Positions 24,131-34,495 of a stretch of DNA of 64,000 nt are shown one piece after another. The stretch's first letter is position 1; each line of letters opens with the position of its first letter. The notes below the pieces were generated by a model. That model did not search any database. It had not been told where the DNA came from and saw nothing but the letters and a program-made list of their open reading frames with translations. Position numbers and translations under genes: made by a program. Source of the DNA: Malaya genurostris (lineage: Eukaryota > Arthropoda > Insecta > Diptera > Culicidae); assembly GCF_030247185.1 (NCBI RefSeq), contig NC_080572.1, positions 117,481,928 to 117,545,927 on the forward strand, given 5' to 3'.

Positions 24131-27100
24131 CTAAATTTGAGCATTGATAGTTTTCAAGAAGTTATAGATGAGAGTCATATAAGGAAGATTTCGAGTTGCC
24201 AAGACGTCGCGGACTGGTACGAAGGGTGATATACCTCGGGCCCGAAGGGAACCTATGAGTTGGGACCTGGCATCACAATACTCGACACATGTCCAAACAA
24301 CATGTTCGATGTCATGATAACCCTCACCGCAAACGCAGACACCACTCTCAGCGAGCCCCACACGACGGAGATGCGCGCTGAACATATAATGATTAGACAT
24401 GAGCCTTGACATTACACGAATAAAGTCTCGGCTCACGTCTAACCCCCGGAACCAAGCTTTCGTCGATACCTGTGGGATTATTGAGTGTAACCATCGTCCC
24501 AGAGTTCCACTATTCCATGTATTCTGCCAGCTAGCTAGAGTTTTCTGACGACAGCAACTGAAAAATTCATTGAAGCAGATTGGTCTTTCTAGATATCACC
24601 TTCTAGTGCGCCCACCTTGGCTAACGAGTCCGCCCTCTCATTGCCCCGTATGGAACAATGTGAGGGGACCCAAACCAAGGTAATCTGGTATGATTTTGCA
24701 GATAAAGCACTCAATTGTTCCCGTATTTTCCCCAGGAAATACGGTGAGTGCTTTCCAGGCTTCACTGAACGGAGAGCCTCAATGGAACTGAGACTGTCCG
24801 ATACAATGAAGTAGTGATCTGTGGGCAGAGTGTCAATGATCTCAAGGGTATACTGAATTGCAGCTAGTTCTGCGACGTAAACTGAAGCTGGATCACTGAG
24901 TTTATAGGAAGCGGTGAAATTTACATTGAATATACCGAAGCCAGTGGACCCGTCTAGATATGATCCGTCAGTGTAAAACATTTTATTACAGTCGACTTCT
25001 TTAAATTTATTATTAAAAATTTTTGGGATCTCTTGAGGGCGTACAGGATCCGGGATTCCACAAATTTCTTCTTTCATGGATGTGTCGAAAAACACAGTAG
25101 AATTAGAAGTATCCACAAAATGAACACGATTGGGAACAAACGAAAAAGGATTTATATTCTGAGCCATGTAGTCAAAATACAAGGACATAAAACGGGTTTG
25201 TGAATTAAGCTCGACGAGCTTTTCAAAGTTTTCTATCACCATCGGATTCAAAATGTCGCATCGGATTAGCAGTCGATATGAGAGATCCCAGAACCTGTTT
25301 TTCAACGGTAAGACGCCCGCCAGCACTTCAAGACTCATCGTATGGGTTGATTGCATGCAACCCAAGGCAATACGTAAACAACGATACTGAATTCTTTCCA
25401 GTTTAATGAAATGAATATTCGTAGCGGAGCGGAAACAGAAACATCCATATTCCATTACTGACAATATCGTCGTTTTGTACAACCTGATCAGGTCTCCTGG
25501 GTGAGAGCCCCACCAAGTTCCGGTTATTGTACGAAGGAAATTGATTCTCTGTAGGCATTTTCGTTTCAAATACCTAATGTGACATCCCCAGGTACCTTTG
25601 GAATCGAACCAGACCCCGAGATATTTAAATGTGAAAACCTGAGCTATGGTTTCACCCCCTAGTTGAAGCTGTAATTGCGCAGGTTCTCGCTTCCTTGAAA
25701 ATACAACCAGCTCAGTTTTCTCCGTAGAGAACTCGATACCCATTTGAAAAGCCCATGTCGACAAGTTGTCGAGGGTATCTTGCAATGGTCCTTGGAGATC
25801 GGCAGCTTTGGGTCCTATAATAGACACAACACTGTCGTCGGCAAGTTGTCTTAGCGTGCAAGATGTGTTGATACATTCATCAATGTTATTTACGTAAAAG
25901 TTGTATAAAAGGGGGCTTAAGCATGAGCCCTGAGGAAGACCCATGTAACTGAATCGCTTTGTCGTCAAATCACCATGCTCAAAATGCATGTGTTTCTCGG
26001 ACAATAGATTATATAAAAAGTTGTTCAAAACTGGTGAAAGACCATGCTGATGCAACTTCTCAGATAGAACGTTAATGGAAACTGAATCGAATGCCCCCTT
26101 GATGTCGAGGAAAACTGATGCCATTTGTTCTTTACGAGCAAATGCCATTTGAATTTCTGTTGAGAGCAACGCTAGACAATCGTTCGTTCCTTTGCCCCTG
26201 CGGAACCCAAATTGTGTACCTGAAAGCAATCCATTTGTTTCGACCCAATTGTCTAGACGGAAGAGAATCATTTTCTCCAACAATTTCCGAATACAGGAAA
26301 GCATAGCAATCGGCCGATACGAATTGTGATCGGAGGCTGGTTTTCCAGGTTTTTGAATAGTAATAACTCTCACTTCTCTCCATTCGTGTGGGACAATATT
26401 ACCCTCGAGGAACTTGTTGAATAAATTCAACAAGCGCCTTTTGGCAGAGTCGGGCAGATTTTTCAACAAGTTGAATTTAATTCTGTCTAACCCCGGGGCT
26501 CTATTTCTACACGACAAGAGCGCAAGTGAGAACTCTACCATCGAAAACGGTGTTTCGTTTGTATTCAATGTCGCGACGCGGGATATCTTCTGTTCCGGAA
26601 CAGAATCAGGACATACTTTCTTAGCGAAATCAAATATCCAGCGGTTAGAATATTCCTCGCTTTCGTTCGCGTGATTTCGATTGCGCATGCGACGGGCCGT
26701 ATTCCAAAGAGTGCTCATTGCTGTTTCTCTCGTTAATCCGTCAACAAACCTTCGCCAGTAACCGCGTTTCTTAGCTTTAATCAGACTTTTCATTTGAAAT
26801 TCTAACGCCGCGTATTTCCGATAATTATCAGGAGTTCCGTTCCTTCTAAACGAGATGAAGGCTGAAGCTTTTTTCGTTTTCAGCTCTGAGCACTCTTTGT
26901 CCCACCATGGGTTGGGAGAACGCATACTAGTTTGCGCGCTAGGTACTCGTTTCGTCTGAGCTTGAATTGCGGTGTCAAGAATCAAGCCAGCCAAAAATGT
27001 ATACTCTTCCTCCGGAGAAGCTCCTGTGATGTTTCTAGTTTCTCAGATATCGAGCTCGCGTAACGTTTCCAATCAATGTTTCGTGTGAAATCGTACGAAA

Positions 27101-27830
27101 CATTGATTGTTTCCGATGGTCTTCCACGGTAGGTGATAGAAACTATGATCGGCAAGTGATCGCTACCGTGAGGATCACAGATTACCTTCCACTTGCAATC
27201 TAACTGTAGCGAAGTCGAGCAAAGGGATAAATCCAGCGCACTTGGTTGTGCTGGCGGTCTAGGGTTCCGTGTCATTTCTCCCGTGTTTAGAATTGTCAAA
27301 TTGAAGTTGTCACACAGATCTTGGATTAACGAAGAACGATTATCATCATATAAGCAGCCCCATCCTGTACCATGCGAGTTAAAGTCCCCTAAAACCAGCC
27401 GCGGTGAAGGAAGAAGTTCTATGATGTCTGCAAGCCGACGATGCCCTATCGAGACTCTGGGAGGAATGTAGATAGAAGCTATACATAGATCTTTGCCTTT
27501 AATATTAATTTGGCAAGCAACAACTTCAATTCCCGGTGTCGAGGGGAGGTTAATACGATAAAATGAATAGCACTTTTTAATCCCTAAAAGTACCCCTCCA
27601 TAAGAGTCTTCTCGGTCCAGGCGGATTATGTTAAAATTATGGAAGTCGAGGTTGATGTTAGAAGTAAGCCAAGTTTCACTCAAGGAGAATACATCGCAAT
27701 TATGAGTATGTATTAAGTGTTTGAAAGAATCAAGTTTTGGGATGATACTTCTGCAATTCCACTGAAGCACAATGATCATATCTTCGATTCTCAGTGGTAA
27801 ATTATCCATCAAAAGATACGATCGCTGCAA
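24131..27830 (-). pseudogene. I-group ORF2: endonuclease, reverse transcriptase, RNase H (two frameshifts)
   Basis: From ATG 27,830 the frame encodes the APE endonuclease (IIVLQWNCRSI, LVLGDFNSHGTGWG, GSDHLPI). At about 27,018 one C appears to be missing and the frame switches to 26,994-24,589. That part holds the reverse transcriptase (FLDIKGAFDSV, GLPQGSCLSPLLYN, RQLADDSVVSI with the catalytic Asp pair) and a complete RNase H (FYTDGSY, VAELAAIQYTLE, IVSDSLSSIEAL, VPSHCSIRGNERADSLAK). A second single-base loss near 24,587 creates a stop. Beyond it the C-terminal region (24,436-24,131) continues with a Cys/His motif, CVCGEGYHDIEHVVWTC, usual for this group. The start overlaps ORF1 by 29 bp. 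All catalytic residues are present, so inactivation is recent. Confidence 0.92.
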
Positions 27831-29244
27831 GGAGGGGCCATTGTTCAGTCAACTGTTTTAAAAATGTCCTTACTGTTGGCAGTAGAGCAGTTAGGAAGCT
27901 TTTCAGAGGATCAGTAATATTGAAGGCTGTTAATATCCAGTCCACGATATCAGAAAATTTCAATAATCCAGCGTTTGTTGGATTTTCTGGTTGTGCTTTG
28001 GGGTCATTCGGGTTTTTTGGTGCCCCAGGAAGTGCTGGGTACTCCTTATCATCCCTAAGTTTTTTGAACCCAGGAGGTGTTTGCTTCGGTTTTGAGTCAG
28101 CACTTTTTGTTTCCGTTTGGTTCTTTTGTGACGAAGAGGACAGTCTGAGGCCTTTACGAGGAAGCTTGGGAGAAGCCAGATTTTGTCTTTTCCTGCTTCC
28201 TTCAACCTGTGTGTAGGAAGGTCCTTCGCCTGGGTCGTCAGAGGTATCCTCTTCAACTGGCAAGATTGCAAACGGGTTCTCAGGGGTCGATGGAGTGGTT
28301 CTTTTTAAGATTTCCGCATAAGAACGTTTGGAACGTTCTTTCACGGATCGCTTCAATTTCTCCGCACGCTGTATGTACGTAGGGCACACCGAAAGATCAT
28401 GAGGATTCTCCCCGCAGTAGCAACACTTTTCCACTGCTCTTCTGCAGAGATCGTCCTCATGGGCCTCTCCGCATTTGCCGCATCGCAGTTTGTTGCAACA
28501 ATAGGTTGCCGTATGACCTAGCTGTTTGCAGCTTGTACAATGCATTACCCGCGGTACATACAGCCGAACAGGTAGACGAACTCCACTCACTACCAAATAA
28601 TTTGGAAGTGCAGATCCGGCAAAAGTCACGCGAAATGAGTCCGATTGGTAAAATTTACCATCTATCGATTTGGAGTGCAATTGCTTGCACTCCAAAATTT
28701 TCACTGATTGAAGGTCGGGGTTTTTGAAACGGCCTACCCCGTCCTTCATCAGATCGTCGATTGTCAGACTTTCGTCACGAACCACACCGTCGATCTCCAC
28801 CACATGAGACGGGACGTACACGCGGTACTCCTTCGTGAACAACTCGCTGGTAGCAATCTCGTTTGCTTGCTTCAGGTCGGACACAACAACGCGTAACTTG
28901 TTTGGCGAAACCTTATCTATTGTTTTTATTGCCGAGAAATGTTTTTCCAGGTCCCGAGCAATATTTAAAACTTTGAGAGACTTTAATTTGGGCCGGAAGT
29001 ATACCACCCACGGACCCCCCGAGCCATCGTCCTGGTAAACTTTTTGGCGAGCAGGCAATATCTTAGAGGGAGATGGAGGCATCGGAGAGGGAGATGGCAT
29101 TGGAGAGGGAGATGGTATCGGAGGGGGAGATGGCATAGGAGGGGTAGATGGCATCTCGGAAGCAAACTCAGCCTCTAAATGTTCTTCGTTCATTCGTTCA
29201 GCTTCGCCCTCCTCCGAGACACCCCCACTGTCATCAATATTCAT
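27802..29244 (-). CDS. I-group LINE ORF1 (gag-like), intact
   Basis: This uninterrupted 480-residue frame begins MNIDDSGGVSEEGEAERMNE. It has a Met-Pro-Ser repeat region (residues about 30-62, MPSPSPMPSPSP), a gag-like domain (about 80-225) and three zinc knuckles (about 235-290: CTSCKQLGHTATYC, CGKCGEAHEDDLC, CYCGENPHDLSVC). A Lys/Ser/Pro-rich stretch and a hydrophobic C-terminus (ITDPLKSFLTALLPTVRTFL) follow. ORF1 proteins of I-group elements bind the element RNA and direct it to telomeric or nuclear foci. It is the only intact mobile-element frame in the window. Expression would need the element's own promoter in the 5' UTR. Confidence 0.93.
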   Translation of the reverse strand: MNIDDSGGVSEEGEAERMNEEHLEAEFASEMPSTPPMPSPPPIPSPSPMPSPSPMPPSPSKILPARQKVYQDDGSGGPWVVYFRPKLKSLKVLNIARDLEKHFSAIKTIDKVSPNKLRVVVSDLKQANEIATSELFTKEYRVYVPSHVVEIDGVVRDESLTIDDLMKDGVGRFKNPDLQSVKILECKQLHSKSIDGKFYQSDSFRVTFAGSALPNYLVVSGVRLPVRLYVPRVMHCTSCKQLGHTATYCCNKLRCGKCGEAHEDDLCRRAVEKCCYCGENPHDLSVCPTYIQRAEKLKRSVKERSKRSYAEILKRTTPSTPENPFAILPVEEDTSDDPGEGPSYTQVEGSRKRQNLASPKLPRKGLRLSSSSQKNQTETKSADSKPKQTPPGFKKLRDDKEYPALPGAPKNPNDPKAQPENPTNAGLLKFSDIVDWILTAFNITDPLKSFLTALLPTVRTFLKQLTEQWPLLAAIVSFDG

Positions 29245-31530
29245 ATTTAAAGTGCGGGAGTAAAGAAGTCTCCCGCACTTGAAATGAGAAAGAAAGAAAT
29301 AAAATGAAAAGAAAATATATGAATAGTAAAAGTTGAAAGAAAAAGTTTGAGAAAATACTTAACAGTATGTCACGGTAAGCTGTTAGGTGAGTTGCTCCTT
29401 CACTCCTTCGTTGTGCTTCAGCGTGACCTTGACTCAGGATTTGGCTGCTGCGATGCGGGTAGCAAACAATAGAAATAACTGCTGCCCGAGGATAGCACAA
29501 TAGCGTCTACTGTCGATACCGATACAAAACCGGTGCACAGACAGAACTCACTTGCGGGGATGCTACTTTTTATCACTTTTATTTAATGCCTATACTACAG
29601 CCTCTGCTGTGATAGGCACCTTCGTCTTACCGATGTCGATTGTTAAAAAAACGCGTGTGCTCACTTCGAACATTCGGTTACGAATGTATTTAATTATTTA
29701 TCAAACCACAATGAAAAAAATCTAGTTTGGAACATTATAGTTAAATCATAAATATTTTTATCTCATTCAAAGTAAAGGCAAATGGAAAAAAATTATACAC
29801 TAATAAACACTAATACTACTATAGTTTTGCACCTATTCAGGAACAATAACATTTACAATCGAAACAGTCTGGATGTCTTTTTTAATATAAACCTATAATA
29901 TCTAAACGAGATACAATTTTGATAATCGCATTTGATTGGACTGGTATTGGTATGAGACAAGTGAAAATATTCCTAAATAAAAGGAAAGCAAACTACGTCT
30001 ACGGTTTTCAATCACGAAATAGTGTCGCCAACGAATAGCACCCTCGATAATATATATATATATATATTAATTGCAGAGCAATTAGCATAGAGATCTATTT
30101 TTGCTTTGTTAGATTTCACAAAAAACAACTTTACTGATTACTGTAAAAAATCTAAATCCTAAAGCAATTTTACACAAATCTTTAGAAATTTATGAATTTT
30201 TCACAGGTTGGTCTCTATCGGGTCATTTATAGTGTGTGATATTAATCCAATCTACCTATCACCACTCCGTTTATATTATAAAAAACAGTTTTCATAACAG
30301 GTGCTGATACAAGTTTATTCTAGTAAGTGGATATAACACAATTTTCTAACAAGTAACCACATGCGTTAGTTAGTTCAGATATGATATGTTGATCGGGTAG
30401 TGCTAGATGTCCATAATACGCAAAACTCCCCTACTGGATATGGTTCCATTTTTAGCCGAGAGTTCAATCATATTTTCTCTTCAAGCAGACTTGAAAAACA
30501 GTGAAAAGTTTCGCACATATTTACTTTTGATCGAATGAATACCGGGACAAACAGCGCTATTAGCCGTCAAACTTCCGGTGGATGTATTTTTCAGAAATCT
30601 CCCAAGTTTGCATACATTGCTTTCAGCAGTGTAGTTTTGTGTGGCTAACTGTACATAAAGTGTGTGGAATTGCACTTGATAATAAACATGTAACTTAATT
30701 TGCGATTGAGCTTATGATAACAAAAAAAAATTTGGTTCGACTTTTAACATACTCAGTATTGATAGTTTCTGTGTTTAAACTATTACGAAAATGAGGAAGC
30801 AACTGAACGGCAGAATGCTCAAATCGGATAAGTGCAACATAATTTGTAAATGCCGTTTAGACATTTTTTTAATGCTAAAATCAGATAAACGCAGAAACCG
30901 GATTGAGTGCAGAAACGGTATGAATTTTGTAATGAAAAAAACATTTGAAAACTTCTTTTGTCGTGAATACGACTTACGCCATTTCAAAATTTATGCTGTT
31001 CAAGAATGGGCAGAACATAAATGCGAATATCTCTTGTTGTATTTAACGCAGCACATTATTGTGTTTCCATATCATCGAAAATATGTTCAGCAATCACTAA
31101 CTAACCACAAAAAACTCAAAATTGAAGTTTTCTTAAATGTTCGGTATGAACAAGCATTAAGGTGAAATTCAGAGCCAAGGTAAGGCGCGTAAAATTTCAA
31201 CCGCATGAATTGAACGAATCATCGTGAAAAACGTATCGTGCAAAACTGACACATAATACGGAATATTTTTAACGATTGAGTGCAGTGTGCTTACGGAATG
31301 TTTTGTTCACTAGTGAAACAGATAGCAAATATGTTCAATTTGCAACCAAAATGCCCTTATAGTTGATTTTCTCGCATGCTGCGAAATTGTTCATTGTTAC
31401 AGATGAAATCCTTTGGAATGATGGCAATACTTTTCAAAATATTTAAACAAGATTTTTTTATTTGGAATTTCAACTGGTTTGTAAGATGTTCACTAAAAAT
31501 ATCTAGTTTGTGAAGTGCATATCATATCAG

Positions 31531-31561
31531 TATATAAATGACAGTTCGCTTTCACATCTCA
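31531..31561 (+). promoter_or_regulatory. TATA box and initiator-like site (copy B)
   Basis: TATATAA at 31,531-31,537 is 30 bp before the A of TCATCC, exactly as in copy A (11,044-11,074). It is conserved because the copies are duplicates; function is inferred. Confidence 0.4.
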
Positions 31562-31652
31562 TCCAAGTCAGTCGATATAACAAAACCGCTTACGTTCGGG
31601 ACAGAAGAAACCAAGTACAGTATTGTGTAGTGAACAAGAGTACGATCTCGAA

Positions 31653-32677
31653 ATGAGTGAACCAAACGAACAAAAGCTACCGCCAACACGAAAGAATACA
31701 ATTGTTGTTGATTTCAGGCAGTGCAACATTCGACCTTCGATACGAGAACTTAAAGGTTTGCTTAAGGAGCAAATGCATCTTGACATTAAACGTGTGCATT
31801 TAATTCAATGCAATAAGACAAATAATGTTATTTACATTCAGTTTTATAAAGAGTTGGATGGGATTCAATTTTCAAAAGACAATGACAATGTGCACTATGT
31901 TGAGCACGAGAACATTAAGTACAACATTCCAGTATGTATGGAAGACAGAGCTATAGAAGTGCGTGTGCATGATATTCCCTCACCGATTCATATATTCGCA
32001 AAGCTATGTCCCAATACGGAGAGATTCTCTCTATCGAAAAAGAAAAGTGGAAGAACTTTTTCCCCGGTATTCTAAATGGCGTACATTTATTACGCATACA
32101 CTTGAAGAAGGCTATACCTTCTTATGTGATTTTCGGTCAAGATACAAGAATTCCGTGCAAATTACTTGTTACCTATGACAATCAGATGGCCACATGTCAA
32201 TATTACCAAAAAGCTGTTCACTACGGTAAGCCATGTGATAAACTGGACAAGGAGACAACTACACCAAAGGACAACGGCGCTTCCTTCACACCAACCCCAA
32301 GCAACCCCAGTACACCTGTGACAGCCGCAAACAACAATGAAACATCCCCTTCAACGAAACCATCAGTATCCCCTATAGAACAAAGTACACCAGCTGCAAT
32401 TAACAACTTACCCTCCAACCAACCAGCAACTGCAAGCAATGTACAACAAGGCGCATGTACAGCAACTCTCAACGAGCCCAAGACTACGATCAACAAGGAC
32501 AACGAAAAGAAAACGGAAATCACACACAACAACGACGATGAAGCAATGGATGATGACATAAGCCGCGGACGAAGTGACCCCCGATCCTCGTTGGATGGAA
32601 ATGGAAACTCATCTTCCTTTAGAAAAAGGGTGACAACGAGATCCAATAGCAAACAAAAAAAATTAACAAAAATGTAA
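31653..32677 (+). pseudogene. retrotransposon ORF1-like protein, copy B (frameshifted)
   Basis: It starts MSEPNEQKLPPTRKNTIVVD at 31,653. The first frame runs to 32,075, and the coding sense passes to the -1 frame near 31,985 and runs on to the stop at 32,677 through MSQYGEILSIEKEKWKNFFP and IPSYVIFGQDTRIPCKLLVT. One base is apparently missing between the Pro-Ser-Pro codons and the codons for SYIRKAM. No slippery heptamer is visible there, so I favour mutation over programmed frameshifting. The zinc knuckle has lost its second Cys (CQYYQKAVHYGKPC; copy A keeps it). The C-terminus is Asn/Thr/Lys-rich and ends SNSKQKKLTKM. No reverse transcriptase follows. The host family is not identified. Confidence 0.75.
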
Positions 32678-32699
32678 GCCAATCGGCCACGTGAAGCTT

Positions 32700-34268
32700 T
32701 TACGCAAAAAGGCCAGAATAAAAATTTTATTACGAAAAAACCTTAGCCAATAGCTGACATGTTTAGATGCAGCCCAAGAACATCCATATTTTTTCGTATA
32801 AGGTCCTGTGTCGTGGGATGAAGATGTAATAGATACATCATCCTGCACTTGAATCTTGGATACTTGAGTGTTTTGTATACAACTACATTATTGAAGCTCC
32901 TATAATCATTAAGTCATGGGCACGGATATAAGTCTTGACTTGCTAGCTCCCGTTTTAGTAGCCTTTCACGACATGGAACAGGAATCAATTTTTGGTTGAA
33001 ATAATTCCAGCGGATGCCACACGAGGCACACGACTAACCTGTTTGGTAGACTCACACCAACCGTAGTAAAATTCTTTGCCAAGTTACTCGAGAAGGAAGT
33101 TGACATTGAAGGGCAATTTTCATTGGTGGCCAAGCAGCCATTGAAATTATTTATCATGGAATAGCTATATCCAACCTGAAGCCCGCGATATAAACAAATT
33201 GAGAACCATAGAGCATTGTAACAACTTTTATCAATAGTCATTAAAATTGATGGAAAGTAGTTTTAATTTATTTACATCTAGTTTTATATTATTGCGCTAC
33301 AAAGTGTACAGGGGTTCGCTATTTCTGCATTGATGAAGATTGTAAAAGAAACGTGATTTGATTATTCAATAAAAAAATAATTACGTGGAATCTGAAGTAG
33401 CGATTGTGAATGCAAGTATCATAACATTGTTTCACATCTGAACTGCCAAAAAAGCAATCAACCATTTTTGAACAAGTGATAGCACGGAAACGTTATCGTG
33501 AATAAGCAGTGCGAAATATCAATTACAATTTCAGCAAACACACTCTATTAGATTTTACTAATAACAAACCTTCACAACTCTCAGCTGTTTGACCGTCGTT
33601 TGATAAAGTAAACAAGTCCATGACAACGGTCAAGCATGAAATTTATTCATCACGAATTCATTCGACACACTATCTTGCAAATCCTAATTGAAAAGACAGT
33701 ATTAGTTATTTTTGGCAATTTCTTTCTGTTTACACAGATCCCTTAAAATTTCAAGCCTCTCTGATTATAGAATAGACAAAAAGAAATCAAGCGAATATAT
33801 GCAGCGTGTTTTCTAAAACAGTTGGGGTAAAACTCAGATACCTAAAATTAACGCTTGTATACAAATGAGTTATAATTTTCTAGTTTGATACAGTCTGAAT
33901 CCAGGACATGAAACTAAACACTTACCAAAGTGGCATTGTAATATCGTTTTTAACAACATAACCAGTAATAGATGAATAGAAATCCTACACTACAGCAATA
34001 TATTAACCAGGGTCATGCCACAAATTGCAGTTATCCTGCACCCCAGGGTGGCTTCAATTACAATAGTAGCAATTATCTGATAAACAAGTTATCCGTTGCC
34101 ATTCCGTCACACGCAAACGTGATTGCAGCAAATAGCAGGCGCCACTCTTCCGATTCGTGCTCGGAACTTTTCCTAGTGAATTCCCACAATCGAATTTCAA
34201 CCGCCTCCAGCTACAAATTAATTTTGCTGATTCTCCAACTTGCGCTTTCTGTCATTCTGTCATTGCAG
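32700..34268. other. non-coding stretch before the first visible receptor exon
   Basis: AT-rich sequence with no recognised gene, ending in the splice acceptor CATTGCAG at 34,261-34,268. A 131-codon frame (33,972-34,367) crosses the acceptor, but in a different frame from the receptor, and it lacks any receptor-like segment. The stretch is most likely the 3' part of the intron preceding exon TM2-TM3. Confidence 0.6.
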
Positions 34269-34495
34269 CTATATATTATCCTTGGCGTTGGCCGACCTGC
34301 TGCTCATCGTGACAACAGTTCCATTCACGTCAATTGTCTACACGCTGGATTCGTGGCCCTGGGGTAGCTTGCTCTGCACCTCGTCTGAGTTCATCAAAGA
34401 TGTTTCAATCGGGGTGTCAGTATTCACACTGACCGCCCTATCCGGGGACCGGTTCTTCGCCATAGTTGATCCTCTGCGGAAATTTCACGCTCATG
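34269..34495 (+). CDS. CCHa2-R: receptor exon: TM2, loop 1, TM3, loop 2
   Basis: Acceptor CATTGCAG precedes 34,269 and donor GTTTGT follows 34,495. The first base completes a codon begun in the missing upstream exon. It encodes YILSLALADLLLIVTTVPF, the conserved SWPWGSLLC of extracellular loop 1 (Cys for the loop-2 disulfide), and SVFTLTALSGDRFFAIVDPL with the DRY-like motif. Confidence 0.93.

Larger units (their letters stand above)
23683..29685 (-). mobile_element. nearly complete I-group LINE with 16-bp target duplication
   Basis: Flanked by GTATTTAATTATTTAT at 23,667-23,682 and 29,686-29,701. Copy A at about 9,340-9,360 has the uninterrupted site (GTGTTTAATTATTTGTTAAA). The minus strand runs 5' UTR (29,685-29,245), ORF1, ORF2 with endonuclease, reverse transcriptase and RNase H, a 3' UTR and a poly(A) tail (poly(T) at 23,682-23,693 on this strand). 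At 6.0 kb it is full length for the group. Two single-base deletions in ORF2 make it inactive. RNase H places it in the I/LOA group; MosquI-like is my best guess. The poly(A) rather than TAA-repeat tail argues against a strict I-factor relative. Confidence 0.93.
16651..32415. repeat. segmental duplication, copy B
   Basis: Second copy of 358-11,935, enlarged by the mariner (20,223-21,144) and the I-group LINE (23,683-29,685). The homology begins right after the Jockey poly(A) tail (CGTGAAAAAG, then ATAAGAAACACAACTAAGCG, as at 395-415) and can be followed to 32,415, where copy A is cut. B has lost about 120 bp near 16,700 that A keeps, and it keeps about 2.7 kb (20,212-22,905) that A lacks. The unit probably continues beyond 32,415, but the right boundary cannot be set without an intact sister copy. 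Confidence 0.9.

Noticed and set aside
30791..31165. 124-codon plus-strand frame in duplication copy B
   Set aside because: The matching region of copy A (from 10,343) is interrupted by a stop, and there is no family resemblance or coding signal.
31985..32006. Programmed -1 frameshift in the ORF1-like gene
   Set aside because: No X-XXY-YYZ slippery heptamer or obvious downstream structure; loss of one base in a pseudogene explains it more simply.
33972..34367. 131-codon frame as a candidate first exon of the receptor
   Set aside because: It crosses the splice acceptor at 34,268 in a different frame from the receptor exon and shows no TM1 or N-terminal receptor signature.
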